From contig CM055265.1 in the NCBI GenBank assembly GCA_029237695.1, forward strand, positions 109,666,773-109,730,772: 64,000 nucleotides of DNA, in the 5' to 3' direction. Below are positions 1-11,479 of this stretch, piece after piece. The notes below the pieces were generated by a model that had not been told where the DNA came from, made no database searches, and saw only the letters and a program-made list of their open reading frames with translations. The stretch comes from Conchocele bisecta (lineage: Eukaryota; Mollusca; Bivalvia; Lucinida; Thyasiridae). The number at the start of each line of letters is the position of its first letter. Positions within the stretch are counted from its first letter, which is position 1. A program made the position numbers and the translations under genes.

Positions 1-52
1 TCCTGATGAGACGGCTCGTTACGAGCCGGCTCATCTGGATCTGCACTGTTTA
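1..52. repeat. Palindromic short repeat, end of a dispersed family
   Basis: Positions 5-35 form a hairpin (GATGAG..GGCTCG / CGAGCC..CTCATC). It is followed by a GATCTGCACTGTT tail that recurs in forms such as GGCGAACAGTGTAGA near 16.1, 43.1 and 45.9 kb. It looks like the right part of a small foldback element cut by the window edge. Confidence 0.4.
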
Positions 53-118
53 CAAACATTGTCTCTATAGAGGTCTGTGGTGTTGAAAGGGTTAAGGATA
101 TAATGGGGAGAACAGAGT

Positions 119-248
119 CAATAAGAAGAGCGAAGAGAGAGAGTTTGGAGAGAGAGAGAGTTTGGAGAGAGAGTTTGGAGAGAGAGAGAGAGAGAGAGAG
201 AGATAGTTTGGAGAGAGAGGACAGGGAGGGAGAGCGTGTGAGATAGAG
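119..248. repeat. Purine-rich GA microsatellite
   Basis: A run of GAGA broken by GTTTGG motifs. The minus-strand open frame through it (Leu/Ser rich) is low-complexity translation and not a gene. Nothing else is recognisable between 249 and 417. Confidence 0.85.
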
Positions 249-417
249 AGTTGAATGTTTGAGTTGAGCAAAATCGCAATGAACATAATTACATATGTAT
301 GTTTTTTTAACTTCGGATCTGGTTTCCTGTGCTATGGTACAAAAATCACACAAATTAGAGCTGACAATATTACATTTGCATAAGTAATCATTTGTTGCGA
401 CAATTTTCATTAGAAAT

Positions 418-1198
418 TTATACTGAAAATTTCCGAAGTTTAGAACTGATTGTGCTTTTATAATAATGTGTATTTACCACCTTCCAATTATTATCTTTAT
501 CTACGAATTCTGTATTCCATTTATCTCTAGCTTTATAAACGATATTCTCTTGATTATTAAGAAACATATTATATAACATTTTGTTACATTCTTTTGTAGA
601 TTTTATTCTCTCTAATAATATGTTTGTGATTACTGCGTTTATTTCTTCATTCCTAATCCGCCTTCGCCAATCTTGCGTGATGCTTGTAATTACTTGGAAA
701 TATTTTAAATAGTTGTTATTACTGATATCATATAGCTGCCTTACAGGTGAGAAATCAAAAAATGCTTTACTTCTATAGTCATATAACCGTTCTATATATT
801 TAATCCCACAAGTATACCAATCCTTATAGAAAAACATTCTGCCATTTCCTTTTAGTTTCGAATGGTTCCACATAATTTGCTTTGACATATTGTCTGGATT
901 CCCTATGAAATTTAATTTACTCCAGGCTTCAATTTGTTTTTTACCATTTTGTTTGCATCTGTTGTATTAAAATTCCTTCAAACACATCAACACCGCCAAA
1001 ATGATTTAACAATTTTAAATACAATATTTTCCATTTTTCATGGGATTGTACATTTGTAAGACGTTTGACCAATGTAGCCTTTAATGCATTAATAAATGAT
1101 TCCAGTTCAATCATTTTAAGTCCACCTTTTTCAAGAGTTTGAACAATAATTTTTCGACTGATTTTGTCTGGTTTTGAAAAAGAAATTTGCCTAAGACA
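418..1198 (-). pseudogene. LINE (L1/Tx1-like) ORF2 C-terminal fragment
   Basis: Read on the minus strand from about 1198, the frame carries blocks typical of the region after the reverse transcriptase of L1/Tx1-type LINEs: GGLKMIELESFINALK, then a stretch with stops and frame changes, then a 156-codon open part from 888 with NGRMFFYKDWYTCGIKYI and a Lys/Asn-rich end. No RT catalytic motif is present, so only the 3' end of ORF2 survives. Its upstream side is cut by a MITE that begins at 1209. The assignment to a LINE is fairly sure; the clade is a guess from the NG..FFYKDW..GI block. Confidence 0.6.
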
Positions 1199-1208
1199 TA
1201 ATAATGGT

Positions 1209-1727
1209 CAGAGTTCCAGATAAGCTGCGTATTTACTTAAATATCAAATTAAAATTGCCAAAAAACCCAATTGAAATCAGAAGTAGCGAGTATTAGCAAA
1301 TAAAAATTTGTGGTACCTTTATCATGCTGCAGAAAACAAACAGACCACAAATATAGCATATTTTTCTTATTTTCCATGAAATGAAAACACACCTTGGTAA
1401 GACATGTTTTCATTTCGAAGCAAACCATTCAATAATTGCTGTCTGTTGATGTGTAAACAGTAGTGTGATTTTATTTTACCCAATTCAAATTTTGAAATAC
1501 TCGAATTGCTGAGAGATTCAGAAATGTTTGTTTGTTTGTTTATTGGTGTTTAACGGCCTATCAACAGCTAAGGTCATGTAAGGCCGGGCAAACGGGTTCG
1601 ATCCCGTTTTAACCTGCTGCATTGGGGGGAAAATCCCAAAATCAGAACGGAATATTTACATCGAGAAACAATATATTCAGCCCTGAAATTAGAATACTCA
1701 ATTACAAATTCCTTATCTGGAGTCCTG
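1209..1727. mobile_element. MITE with CAGRGYTCCAGATAAG ends, hit by a SINE
   Basis: The ends are CAGAGTTCCAGATAAG at 1209 and CTTATCTGGAGTCCTG ending at 1727. The interior matches other copies at 44,765, 53,026 and 62,399, including a TTTCATTTCGAAGCAAAC segment and an AATAATTGCTGTCTG segment. Positions 1526-1692 are a later SINE insertion. The 6-bp flanks do not match here, unlike other copies, so the locus may have suffered deletion: the left flank is LINE and the right flank is Academ-like coding sequence. Confidence 0.7.
1526..1692 (-). mobile_element. 5'-truncated tRNA-derived SINE
   Basis: The minus strand ends in an (AAAC)n tail at 1526-1542. The body matches the 3' part of the full copy at 2693-3095 nearly base for base, through the CTGCTGCATT / CGGGATCGAAC region and the ATTCCG / TCGATG block. 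The head is missing. It sits inside the MITE at 1209-1727 and is therefore the younger insertion. Confidence 0.7.
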
Positions 1728-2030
1728 TTCCACCGACAAAGGTACCGCTAATACAGCACACTAAAAGGGCAGCATATCAAGCTGGCGTCAAATGATGATT
1801 GCAGCCCGGGAGCTTCCTTCTCAAAGTGAATGGGGATGGAAGAAGGGCGATACTAATGATTGGGAAGTACTCTGGAAGAAACTGCCAGAAGCTACAAAAG
1901 CTTGCCGTGAACTCCTGCAGTGCAGCTGCAAGAAAGGGTGCAAAGGTCAGTGCAAGTGTAATAAAGCAACACTTCCATGCACTTGTCTTTGCCATTGTGG
2001 CGGTGAATGTGGCGGGCCTAACGTAAGCCA
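1728..2030 (+). pseudogene. C-terminal fragment of an Academ-like transposase
   Basis: The plus-strand frame from 1729 reads VPPTKVPLIQHTKRAAYQAG, shifts frame near 1792, then continues with SEWGWKKG, LPEATKACREL and a cysteine array (CSCKKGCKGQCKCNK..CTCLCHCGGEC). This W-G-W / LPEA..ACREL / Cys-rich order is the tail seen in the large XPG-like transposases. It is a different family member from the two long copies at 18-22.7 and 29.7-34.5 kb, whose tail differs in sequence but keeps the same Cys spacing style. No upstream nuclease part is present: the MITE ends directly before it. Confidence 0.6.
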
Positions 2031-2679
2031 GCAGAAACATAACAACTTATCATACATAACCTGCAGTAACACGACAAATAGTTTTTGACCAGAATATATA
2101 CTTATCGGAAAAGGCAGTTGGTGCATGTATCATTTCGCTGAAATAACAAAACTCTTTGAAATACATGTAGATATGATTAATGATAGAATATTGTAACATA
2201 CATGTAAATAATATTACATGTAGAAATGTAAATGATATTACATGTAGAATGAACTACATGTGTATACCAGTGATTGTTGACGTGTGTGTGTGCGTCATCT
2301 GATCAGCAAATTGTACGCGTTATACAAACCGTGAAAACAATGACGTGTGTTTACATGTAATATTTTACACATATTAGAAAAGGTTCAGAAAATGCATTCT
2401 TACATTCAAAGTAGACACATTCATTCTTCATTGCCGTATTACATATTGCATGTAACAGTAATTCAATATACATGTACAATTTATGTGATTTTGTAACTAA
2501 AGACTAGCATGCCATGTCTCTATATCATGTTTAACTTCTATTTTTCATTATCTGACTTTTATTATTTACTTTGCTATATTTGTATTGTAGTAAAGTCATA
2601 GTGCTGTGTCTATCGCTACAGTGGCTATCTTTGAGGCCTATGGTGATATCGTAGTAAAGCCATAGTCCTATGTCTACTA
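2031..2679. other. No gene seen; dispersed AT-rich repeat
   Basis: Short ACATGTA-rich direct repeats lie at 2160-2300. The part at about 2500-2670 (ATCATGTTTAACTTCTAT ... GTAGTAAAGCCATAG) recurs at 4870-4965, so it is a dispersed repeat. No coding signal is visible. Confidence 0.5.
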
Positions 2680-2692
2680 AAGACATGGTGTA

Positions 2693-3095
2693 TGTTTGTT
2701 TGTTTGTTTATTGATGTTTAACGGCCTATCAACAGCTAAGGTCATGTAAGGCCGGGCAAACAGGTTCGATCCCGTTTTAACCTGCTGCATTGGGGGAAAA
2801 TCCCAAAATCAGAACGGAATATTTACATCGAGATACAACATATTCAGCCCTGAAATTAGAATAACCTGACCTGACGCCAGGTCCATACCGCACCAAAGTC
2901 ACTTGGCCCCTTCCCCTATTTAAAAGTAATACCGGTAGGATTACTCTTATATTAAGGAGTATAACCAGATTCAACTGTCACATACAAAATGGCAAAGACG
3001 TATGTGAGGGCCAAACCAGGTCTCCAGTCGGGATTCCGGTATGGATGAACCCCGGTCGTTAAATTACCCATCGCATGCTCCCACCTACCACCCAC
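2693..3095 (-). mobile_element. Full-length tRNA-derived SINE
   Basis: The 403-bp element is flanked by perfect 13-bp direct repeats AAGACATGGTGTA (2680-2692 and 3096-3108). On the minus strand it starts GTGGGTGGTAGGTGGGAGC, which resembles a pol III A box. A B-box-like GGGTTCATCC follows about 40 nt later, and the element ends in (AAAC)n. The long target duplication, the internal promoter layout and the simple tail together mark a SINE. A second full copy sits at 46,725-47,207. Confidence 0.85.
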
Positions 3096-3110
3096 AAGAC
3101 ATGGTGTAAC

Positions 3111-3232
3111 GATATTTTCCGTAAATGACGTGAAACGGGAATAAAATTTTCTGAGCAAATGTGGAATTTAATTTAATTTTGCATTTGCTCTGACAATTTT
3201 GTCAACTTTCGGCATCATTTACGGAAAATATC
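3111..3232. mobile_element. Foldback MITE, ATATTTTCCGTAAATGACG family
   Basis: Arms GATATTTTCCGTAAATGACG and its near reverse complement ending ACGGAAAATATC enclose a central GCAAATGTGGAATT / AATTTTGCATTTGC stem, giving one long imperfect hairpin. Relatives occur at about 24,275-24,395, 45,165-45,300 and 51,610-51,670. Confidence 0.7.
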
Positions 3233-5029
3233 ATAAAATCTGTAAATATTTATGTCAGCTGATTTATGTACAACTAAGTTAGCTATTTCTATCATATTAA
3301 TGGGTTTGAACAATACATGTGTTTTACTATGTTGCTGATCATACACTTATAGTTATACTAGAGACAATACTGACATGCAATATTTTTGTGATTTTAACTA
3401 CTGTCATTTCGGCTAATTCTGAGCATCGGCTAATGCACAATTCACATTTAATTTAGCCTGGCGTACGTCATAATAAAATATGTGGATTTTTGAATAAACA
3501 AGCTGATTAATTACTACACTGTGGCACAATTTTATCACATTCCGATAGTTTGATAAAAAGTTATTCCAATAATAGTAAAAATGTGTAAAATCCTCAGACC
3601 CTACTGATGGAATAGCTGTCTTATGTACTAAATTAACTGTTCAACTAAGAAACTAACCTGTCATGATGACACTGGATAGTTCTGCTTCAAGTTTAATACC
3701 AATTTGCTATGCTGATCCAGTATGCAGTTCGCCAATTTTGTTTACACTACCAGATGCGCAGCATTAGCATAAAAATATGTGACGTTGCAAACACGCATGT
3801 GATGTCACAATCACACAATTTACGTCACTTACTGACGTCAGAACGTTATGACATTTCACCTGCACAGACGTCTTTGAACTGCCACGAATATTCAGGAAAT
3901 TTTGACTGAATATGAGGATGTTAACGACATATAAATTTGACGACAGGTACACATAATTAGACGACACCATTGTACATGTAGTGAGGTAAAAACAGTTATA
4001 GATCCAAGTGAAATATCGTCTGTATGAGATGTCACGTGTCAGATGACAGTTTGCAAAATGGCGAAATGAAATTATGCCTAAATTGTTCGGACAAGCAAAA
4101 CGGTGATGGAAGGCGGCTAATATGGATCATACTCATACGAGTCTAAATTTTACACCGTTGCAAGAGGCATAGCTCCGGATGGATCACAGGCATAGGGATC
4201 TTTTTTCTGATAAAAACTTCGGCGGCCACAACTTCAACTATTGGTGGTGGTCACGTATACGAATATGAAATCAGTATTCACACCTAGGCGAGTTGTCATA
4301 TGGGCGAAATGTTGGAATACCCTAAATAAAACGGGCACCTGCTGAAAACTGCACCTGGCGTTTGAAAGTTTATCGCTATTACTGAAGGGAAAACATAACT
4401 GAAATTCAAATAAATAAACTATATAGATACTCAAATAATAGTTCTGCGTGTCAGTAGTAGTACTGACAACGTTTGTACGTAGACCAACAAACATTTACCA
4501 TTCTTGCCAACCTTGGCCTGCGGTTCTCCAGTGTCAGCCATTTTTGTTGGTGACGTCATTTGACAGCCACCGGACTTGTTTGTAGTGCAACGGGTGGAAA
4601 CGAAAAATATACCTTCTTCTTCTTCTTCTTCTTTTACAATAATGGCAAGCAATGACATTGGCTATTTGGCCATGCGTGGGGTGGTAGAAAGTGAAAGTGT
4701 GCCAAGTCTCCCAAGCCAGACAAGGCATATTGAATACAAAAAAATATGGTACAGCCCTAAAAACTGTTCCCGCCTACAAAAATCTATGAAAGTGTGCACG
4801 ATATACACCTGTACAGTAATGATGAAAAGAATATGTTAGTACGGTTAAAAGACAATTAATAGACTAAAATGCCCTATCATGTTTAACTTCTATTTGTCAT
4901 TATCTGACTTTTATCATTTATTATTTACTTTGCTATGGGTATCGTAGTAAAGCCATAGTGCTATGCCTAAACAAAGAAAAGAGCCTTATATAAGTTGCAT
5001 AATGGAATGTCAATGTAGCCAATGCTGAC
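3233..5029. other. No convincing gene; possible CRE and short repeats
   Basis: A perfect CRE-type palindrome TGACGTCA lies at about 4552 and a (TTC)n run at 4615-4635. An open frame from 4642 (MASNDIGYLAM..) has no recognisable domain and no clear splice context. The segment 4870-4965 repeats part of 2500-2670. I see nothing firm in the remainder. Confidence 0.35.
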
Positions 5030-6110
5030 TTAAGCACAAGCTTTACTCCACTGCTCTAGGAATGCCCACTTTAATTGTGACATAATGTCACCGTACCTAG
5101 CTGGAGTTTTCGCATAGTTGCCTGTTACAAACCAGGCCACCCTACGCTGCCCATCTTCTATTTTATGCACATCCTTGTGCAGATAAGGGTCCCAGGCTGC
5201 TGCACTATACTCCATGGTCGGTATAACAAGGGATATGTATGCTGTCTGTTTTTGTTTCTGGACGAGCAAGCGGGATTTTCCTTTTTAGGAATCCAAGAGT
5301 CTGGCTACCTTTGCTCGTTATCTTGTCTTGATCCAAAGATTGGTGGAACCACTGATGCCATAGTGTGAAGCTTTGTATAGGAGTATACCATGATCAACAA
5401 CATCAAATGTCTGGCTGAAATCCATGATGGCAACATCAACCTGACCTCCCTGCATGGATTGCACAAGATCGTGATTGAAGGAAACCAATTGTGTCTCACA
5501 CGATCGCCTAGAACGGAAGCCATGTTGGTTGTCAACTAGGATTTGATGGTTATCAATGTGGTCAAGGACATTGCTACAGACAATGTGCTCAAGGAGCTTA
5601 CATGCAATACACGTGAGAGATAAGGGCCTGTAGTTGCTTGCTTTGAATGTTCCCCCTTATTAAAGATGGGCGTGACATTTGTTTGATTCCAGTCAGATGG
5701 GACAATTCCAGTATTTATGAACTTATTAAATAATGCAGTAAATACTGGGGCAATTTCGTTGGCACATTCTTTAAGGACGCGTGGTTTTATCGAGTCTGGT
5801 CCTGCTACCTTATGGGGATTTAAATTCAGCAACAATTCTCTAACCCCATTCTCTGTTACAATTATGGGAGACGTGTCTGGGTACGGGCTTTGACCAAAGT
5901 CGGGAATATCACTGTCATCTCTTTTTGTGAAAACAGATGAAAATTGCCTGTTTAGGATCTCAGCCTTATCATTGGCTTCTGACTTGAGTATCTCACCTTC
6001 CCTCAAGGGAAGTCATTTTTTAAGCTTTTAACAAACCCCCAGAATGTCTTGGTTGGGCCGTGCTTATGCTCAGTAGGGTCGCAAATAATATTATTGATAT
6101 AAGCCCAGTA
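5030..6110 (-). pseudogene. CR1/L2-like LINE reverse transcriptase, internally deleted
   Basis: From about 6110 on the minus strand the reading gives HGPTKTFWGFVKSLKN, FSSVFTKRDD, KVAGPDSIKPRVLKECANEI and SDWNQTNVTPIF. After frame changes it continues with NQHGFRSRRSCETQLVSF and VDVAIMDFSQTFDVVDHGIL, all blocks of a non-LTR reverse transcriptase. The text then jumps at about 5290 to AYISLVIPTMEYSAAAWDP, which belongs well after the catalytic core. The PQG..LGPLLF and FADD motifs are missing, so an internal deletion removed the active site. Confidence 0.75.
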
Positions 6111-6640
6111 AGATTATTTCATAGTTATGGTGATATAGAAATCGAGTGTGTCGACTAATACACCTAGATCTAATTATGTGTTACCTTTAGCAGTTATGGT
6201 AATCTTGCTGAAACTATATATCGATATATCTATTTTTCCTGCATGAACCTCTTTTGAGTAACCTATGCAGCTGCGCGACTGTGCATTAAGTGTTAAAAGG
6301 TGTATGTCCTATACGAGAAAAGACTGTGCTGTGACAAGAATTTGCAATGCAGAAAGCGATATGTACTTAGCAAAGCAAGAAACGTCCCTCTTTTATTAGT
6401 TGTGTCTACGTACATGTAATATGGGCAATGTATATATATACGAGATCCTGGCGATGTTGAGAATACGACTGTGTATAGTTTACCACGTGTCCGCCGTGTA
6501 TATTTCGCTCTCGAAACGGAACGCTGTTTACCACCTTTTCCACGTGCAAGGTAAATACATGTGGTGAGTACACATCGTATGATTCATTTGAGATCATCTT
6601 ATCGAAAAATAAAAAAGCTTCTCATTGATTCTCTGTTTTC
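6111..6640. other. No gene seen
   Basis: AT-rich, with a TATATATACGAGATC stretch at about 6430. Open frames here are short and unconnected. Confidence 0.4.
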
Positions 6641-6643
6641 ATT

Positions 6644-7215
6644 ATGCCACGGCATTGTGAAAAGGACAGCAATCAGGCAATTGGGATGTTGGAGGTTGGC
6701 ATGACGGCACGTGCCGTTGCACGTCGGTTTGGGTGCTGCAGGAAAACGATTGAGCGACTTGTTATAGGGAAACTGGAGACGTTCACGACCGTCCTCGAGC
6801 TGGTAGGCCTCGTGTGACGACGGCAAGAACGGACCGTTACATTACCCACCGCCACGGCTCGGCGTTACGGGGTTTCTGGGCAGACCATCCGTAATTTGTT
6901 ACGTCGTAACGCACAACCAATCAGAGCTCGACGCCAGTACAAGGGGTCAGGTGATGACCAGGCGTCACCGTGCCTCCAGGCTGTTGTGGTGTCGACGCCA
7001 TTTAATTGGAGGCGGGCTGACAGGGACAGAGTTATGTTTACAGAAGAATCTCGATTCACCATCAGCCACGCAAATGGCAGATTGCGTGTATACAAACGCA
7101 AGAACGAAATATTAGCGACTGATGTGTGGTGGAGAGGGATAGGTTTGGAGGAGGAAGCGTAATGGTATGGGGCGGGATAATGGGAATCCGCAAGACAGAG
7201 CTGGTAAATATACAG
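6644..7215 (+). pseudogene. Tc1/mariner transposase, N-terminal and central part
   Basis: The frame opens at ATG 6644 with a helix-turn-helix DNA-binding region (QAIGMLEVGMTARAVARRFG..KTIERL), as in Tc1-like transposases. Several frameshifts follow. Later blocks are RVMFTEESRFTISHANGR (around the first catalytic Asp region) and GGGSVMVWGGIMG..KTELVNIQG. It stops abruptly at about 7215, where foreign sequence begins, and resumes at about 8801. The final third is found after 25,920. Three separated pieces together make one Tc1 transposase in order and orientation. Confidence 0.8.
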
Positions 7216-8800
7216 GGCACATATTTATTATTTGATGTGCAATATCATACTATATGATATGTCGATAAAAATATTTATTCAGCATTTAGTTGATATAAAA
7301 AAATTAAAAATACTGCATCACTTGCATATGGAACTAGCTTGATACCACCGTGAGTCTCTATGAGTACATTAAATATTACTAAATAATTATATCTGTGTAG
7401 CTGGCACTCGTAATTTTTAAAAGTGGTCGACTAGTTGCAATTATACACTTATTTAAGTTACATAAAGAAAAGTGTGTACCTACTAGATGGGACCCCAGCT
7501 TTAACAATAATTAAATCTATATTTTAATTAGTGAAGATCCGGAGCAGAATGGGTGCAGGTTATTGGAAAGTAGGTCCCACAACATCCATAAGAAAAATGA
7601 AAGTAGCAGAGAATAGCAAAATGTGTGGTAAGAGGTTAGTTTTATAGGGAAAATCAATGGTGGTGGCCCACCTTAGTCTGATCCAGGACGGTTATTGGTT
7701 TGCATCGGTAACGGGCCAGTTTGACAGTCAACCTGTGTAAGTTACCATATGTGTAACTTACTATAAAAATGTGATTGTTTTCAATTACGTACATATGTAA
7801 TTTAATTATGAGGATACATGTATGTATAAAACACATTAGTAAGTCAAACACCGTACATACATATGCAATTTAGTTAATATAGGTTAGAGAATAACAAATG
7901 GTGCGAAATCGTCAAGACGGTAAAAGTAGTCCGGTATGAACAAAATTGTGCGGGTGTTTGGAGGTCATTGACACAGTTTGCTTGCAAATCTTGATCCATT
8001 ACTAACCAGTTTCACTTGAGGAACATGATGGTCATGTGATGTAAACAGAGTTTCCGTGGCCACACACAAAAATGTAAACAATATTGGGGAACATGACGAG
8101 GTTGGATATTTCTGTCTTAGGAGTAAGTGAAGCTATTGTTTAATTCATGCAGAACCAGTACTGGCCGGCTGCAGGTCATGTACAAGTAGGTCCCACAACA
8201 TCCATACGAATAGTGAATGTAGGAGAGACTGACCTTATTGGATGGGATTCGGTTAAAGTGTATAGTAAAACTAGTTGGTGTCTTCTAACCTATACTGTGA
8301 TCAGTTGTAGGTGAAATCTTACATCAACACCGGCATTGGAGGTGTGCCTCAAACAGCCAATCACATCTCGTACTATTATTTATTAGTCGGATGATTCCTA
8401 ACATTGACAGCAGTGTCATTTGGCGTCAATGAGGCACTACTAACCATTATATTGCTTGCATCATTCTGCTTGTGGCTTGATGCTTTCTGCTTGCGGGTTT
8501 CCGCTTTCGGACTGTGGCGTGATGCTTACTTCATGCGGCTTTGTCCCTTCTGCTTTCGGCCTTATTCAAAGTGCTTGTTCCTACTTTCTATTGCAAATGC
8601 TTAGTGCAATAAACGGATAAGGACGTATCAATAATTGTAATGTAAATAAGACGAATGAACAAAGCAATCAGCAGAATGGACATGTAAGAAAGACACATAC
8701 AATTACAAGAAGCAGATTTCAAATGTAAGAAATACAAATGACGAATGAAATAACATGAATATAAGTTGTAATGTCATCAGCACGCAATCATCAAGTCACA
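7216..8800. mobile_element. Insertion of about 1.6 kb in the Tc1 gene, composite repeats
   Basis: This sequence separates two consecutive parts of the Tc1 transposase. The left 220 bp are a diverged relative of the TTAA-flanked element at 26,840-27,222 and 44,081-44,540 (TTTGATGTGCAAT ... GCTTGATACCACC ... GGCACTCGTAATTTTT). A segment GTAGGTCCCACAACATCCAT occurs twice, near 7570 and 8190. No coding region is recognisable and target duplications were not found. Confidence 0.45.
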
Positions 8801-8929
8801 TAGCAGTATGGCGGATATTACCTTCCATACATATCTTGCCATTCATTCGTAATCATGGTCCTGGTGTGACGCTGCAGCAAGATAATTGTCGCCCGCACGC
8901 TGCCAGGGCACCACACAGTTTTTGGCAAT
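8801..8929 (+). pseudogene. Tc1/mariner transposase, middle part
   Basis: The frame reads LPFIRNHGPGVTLQQDNCRPHAAR, the block around the second catalytic Asp (QQDN.RPH) of Tc1-like transposases. A one-base shift then gives TTQFLAMNN. It ends at the GAACAA site (8930-8935), where the giant insertion begins. The next residues expected in the family (NNVDVMQWPA) are found after 25,920. Confidence 0.8.
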
Positions 8930-8973
8930 GAACAATATGGAACGCCATGGCTGTCTTATGTAGGCTCACATCA

Positions 8974-9425
8974 GTTGGTAATGTGGTCCCGTCATTTGGT
9001 AATGTGGTCCCGCAATTTGGTAATGTGGTCCCGCCATTTGGTAATATGCTCCCGTCATTTGGTAATGTGGTCCCATCATTTGGTAATGTGGTCCCGTCAC
9101 TTGGTAATGTGCTCCCGTCATTTGGTAATGTGGTCCCGTCACTTGGTAATGTGCTCCCGTCACTTGGTAATGTGCTCCCGTCATTTGGTAATGTGCTCCC
9201 GTCATTTGGTAATGTGGTCCCGCCATTTGGTAATGTGCTCCCGTCATTTGGTAATGTGGTCCAGTCACTTGGTAATGTGCTCCCGTCATTTGGTAATGTG
9301 GTCCCGTCATTTGGTAATGTGCTCCCGTCATTTGGTAATGTGGTCCCATCACTTGGTACTGTGCTCCCGTCAATTGGTAATGTGGTCCCGTCACTTGGTA
9401 ATGTGCTCCCGTCATTTGGTAATGT
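8974..9425. repeat. 21-bp minisatellite, left inverted arm
   Basis: About 21 units of TTTGGTAATGTGGTCCCGTCA with GTG/CTC and TTT/CTT variants. Because 21 is a multiple of 3, open frames run through it on both strands (for example a 7-residue FGNVVPS repeat from 8947). These are by-products of the period and not evidence of a gene. Confidence 0.9.
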
Positions 9426-10586
9426 GAGTAGTGTGTAGGGTGGGAGTACGTTTATTAACGGCGTGCGTCGTATGGAGGAGGGAGGAATTACAATGTAAAC
9501 GCATGGGGATCGATTAATAGATAACTCGAATATCTAGGGTATGCGAGAGTTATCGTTCTTGATCCTGGGAGGTAATATGACTTCCCTTACCGTTACCGAT
9601 TCCTGCGAAAAGGGGTCTTATGATCGTTGCGAGTTATCGTTCTTGATCCTGGGAGGTAATATGACTTCCCTTACCGTTACCGATTCCTGCGAAAAGGGGT
9701 CTTATGATCGTTGAGAGTTATCGATGTCGAAATATACACGTACGTATTCGTCGGTAATTGTCCGTTCGTCCGCCCGTGTGTACGTTCGTCCGCCCGTCCG
9801 TCCGATCGCTCGATATTAGCGAGACGGGACAGACCAAAATGGCGGACGAGTTCGTATTAATTGTCGATTGATCATCATTATCGACTGGCCAACAGCGTAG
9901 ACCAAAATGACGGACGTTCACAAAATGACGGACGTTCAGCGCGTTCCCCTTCGAACTTTCATACACCGCTAGTACGAGCTATTAACTGTACTCTATTAAT
10001 ATAATATGGAATAGTGTAGACCCTGATCGTACAGTCCGTCGATCGTTTGTCAACAGTTTTCGTAATTTACGGACGTACGTTAAATTTCGTATTTCTTTTC
10101 GCAGTCGTCCTAAGGTAATATAATCATCGTACATAGCGTATTCGAAACATAGGCTGACAATGGAATCGAATTTGATCAATATGGTTCACTTTTATTGTTT
10201 CCCGTTATAGCGGCAAATAACTATGTCCGTGTTTCATAAAATTGAATTAAATAATATTATATCAACACGAATGGTAAATTCTATTTATTGCATAAGCACA
10301 TAATCATACAGATTATGTAGTCACATATAATGGTTTCTGTAGTCGTGTCATTTGTATATGCACTACACTAGTCTAGTGTATTATGATTCTTAATTTGCAT
10401 GTACGGTTCAAGCCCATTTAATGCAATAAACGCTAATAAATAAATGTGTTAATACACGAGAACTACCCATTTCATGCAACAAGACGTTTATTTTCCATAG
10501 AATGAAAGCAGTTATTGTCAGTTGTGACAGGAAATTCACTGCTGTATGAGTTTAAAATGACGAACATTGTAGACCAAGTCGGTGTT
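9426..10586. other. Interior of giant element, tandem duplication, no gene
   Basis: An 84-bp unit is repeated twice in tandem from 9547 to about 9717 (GAGTTATCGTTCTTGATCC ... GGGGTCTTATGATCGTTG). A 78-bp stretch at 10,099-10,176 (CAGTCGTCCTAAGGTAATAT ...) recurs in direct orientation at 15,851-15,928, on the other side of the long-TIR transposon. Unlike the flanking DNA this region is rich in CG dinucleotides (CGTCCGCCCGTCCGTCCGATCG). No gene is visible. Confidence 0.5.
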
Positions 10587-11479
10587 GTCTATAGCACAGG
10601 TGGAAGACTCGGACCTATGACACCAAAAAAATGCCTATTAAAAAAATCCCATTACCCCACCCACTTGGTCTCGTACAGTACATAACGTTAATTCAAGGTG
10701 ACTATAAATAGCGCTATTATAGAAAGAGCCCTCTTTTTTTCCGGCTCGCACAAACACAATAAACATCGATTAAATGTATGAAATATGTCTCTGGCAATCG
10801 ATAAAGGTATTAGGTGTGTGAATATACTCACTTCAAATCGCTGTTTCAAGTATTTATTGAGTTATTCGCGTTTTGATTACCCCATCCAAAGCGAAAGTTG
10901 CGTGTACGAAAGAATCTCACACAGAATCGGAGGCCGTCCGGCTGGATTATCGGTCATATTTGGCCGATAGCTGATCGCCAGCTCACACTAAAGTCGTACA
11001 CCATGGCCATATACATTAGAGACTCCAACCATACAAAGTTCGTCCAATTGTGATCGGTCGCCGATCTAAAAAACACTTTTTTGTCTTATTTCGTTCATTA
11101 TCTGGAACTGGGTCAATGCACCATCTTCCATAATACAACCGGAAGCGTCTATGTAAAGAACATCTCTGATTGGCTAAATCTAAACTGTATGACGTCATTC
11201 AACCTATTTCGGGATTGCGGAAGACATAATCTGATAGTACGATAATCTGAACCGAGAGTGCGCATGCGCGGCGGACATGTTGTTTTTCTAAAAGCTAAGA
11301 AGAAAAAAGAAGAATTTACAAGATTATAACTTAACTAGACATTTTGAAAATTCCTAAATTAGCACAAATATAGTCTAAATACCAGTTGTACTTCGTATCT
11401 ACCAGATGCTCGTCTAACCCCCAACCTTATCGCTTGGTCCAGCCCTGAAACCACCTTGTTACCCCACCCACCGAGAACC

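Noticed and set aside
4576..4839. 87-codon plus-strand frame after a CRE palindrome, possible first exon
   Set aside because: No domain, no clear donor or downstream exon; includes a TTC microsatellite.
8974..9425. Regular short repeats resembling a CRISPR array
   Set aside because: Units are contiguous with no unique spacers, in a eukaryotic genome; it is a minisatellite. The same holds for the 31-bp array at 53,430.
8947..9438. Long open frames (up to 163 codons) on both strands through the minisatellite
   Set aside because: The 21-bp period keeps all frames open; there is no start context or domain, and the same effect appears at 25,398-25,889 in inverted orientation.
10785..10970. 61-codon frame identical to one at 15,414-15,599
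   Set aside because: Identity is explained by the inverted arms of the transposon; no domain or codon signal.
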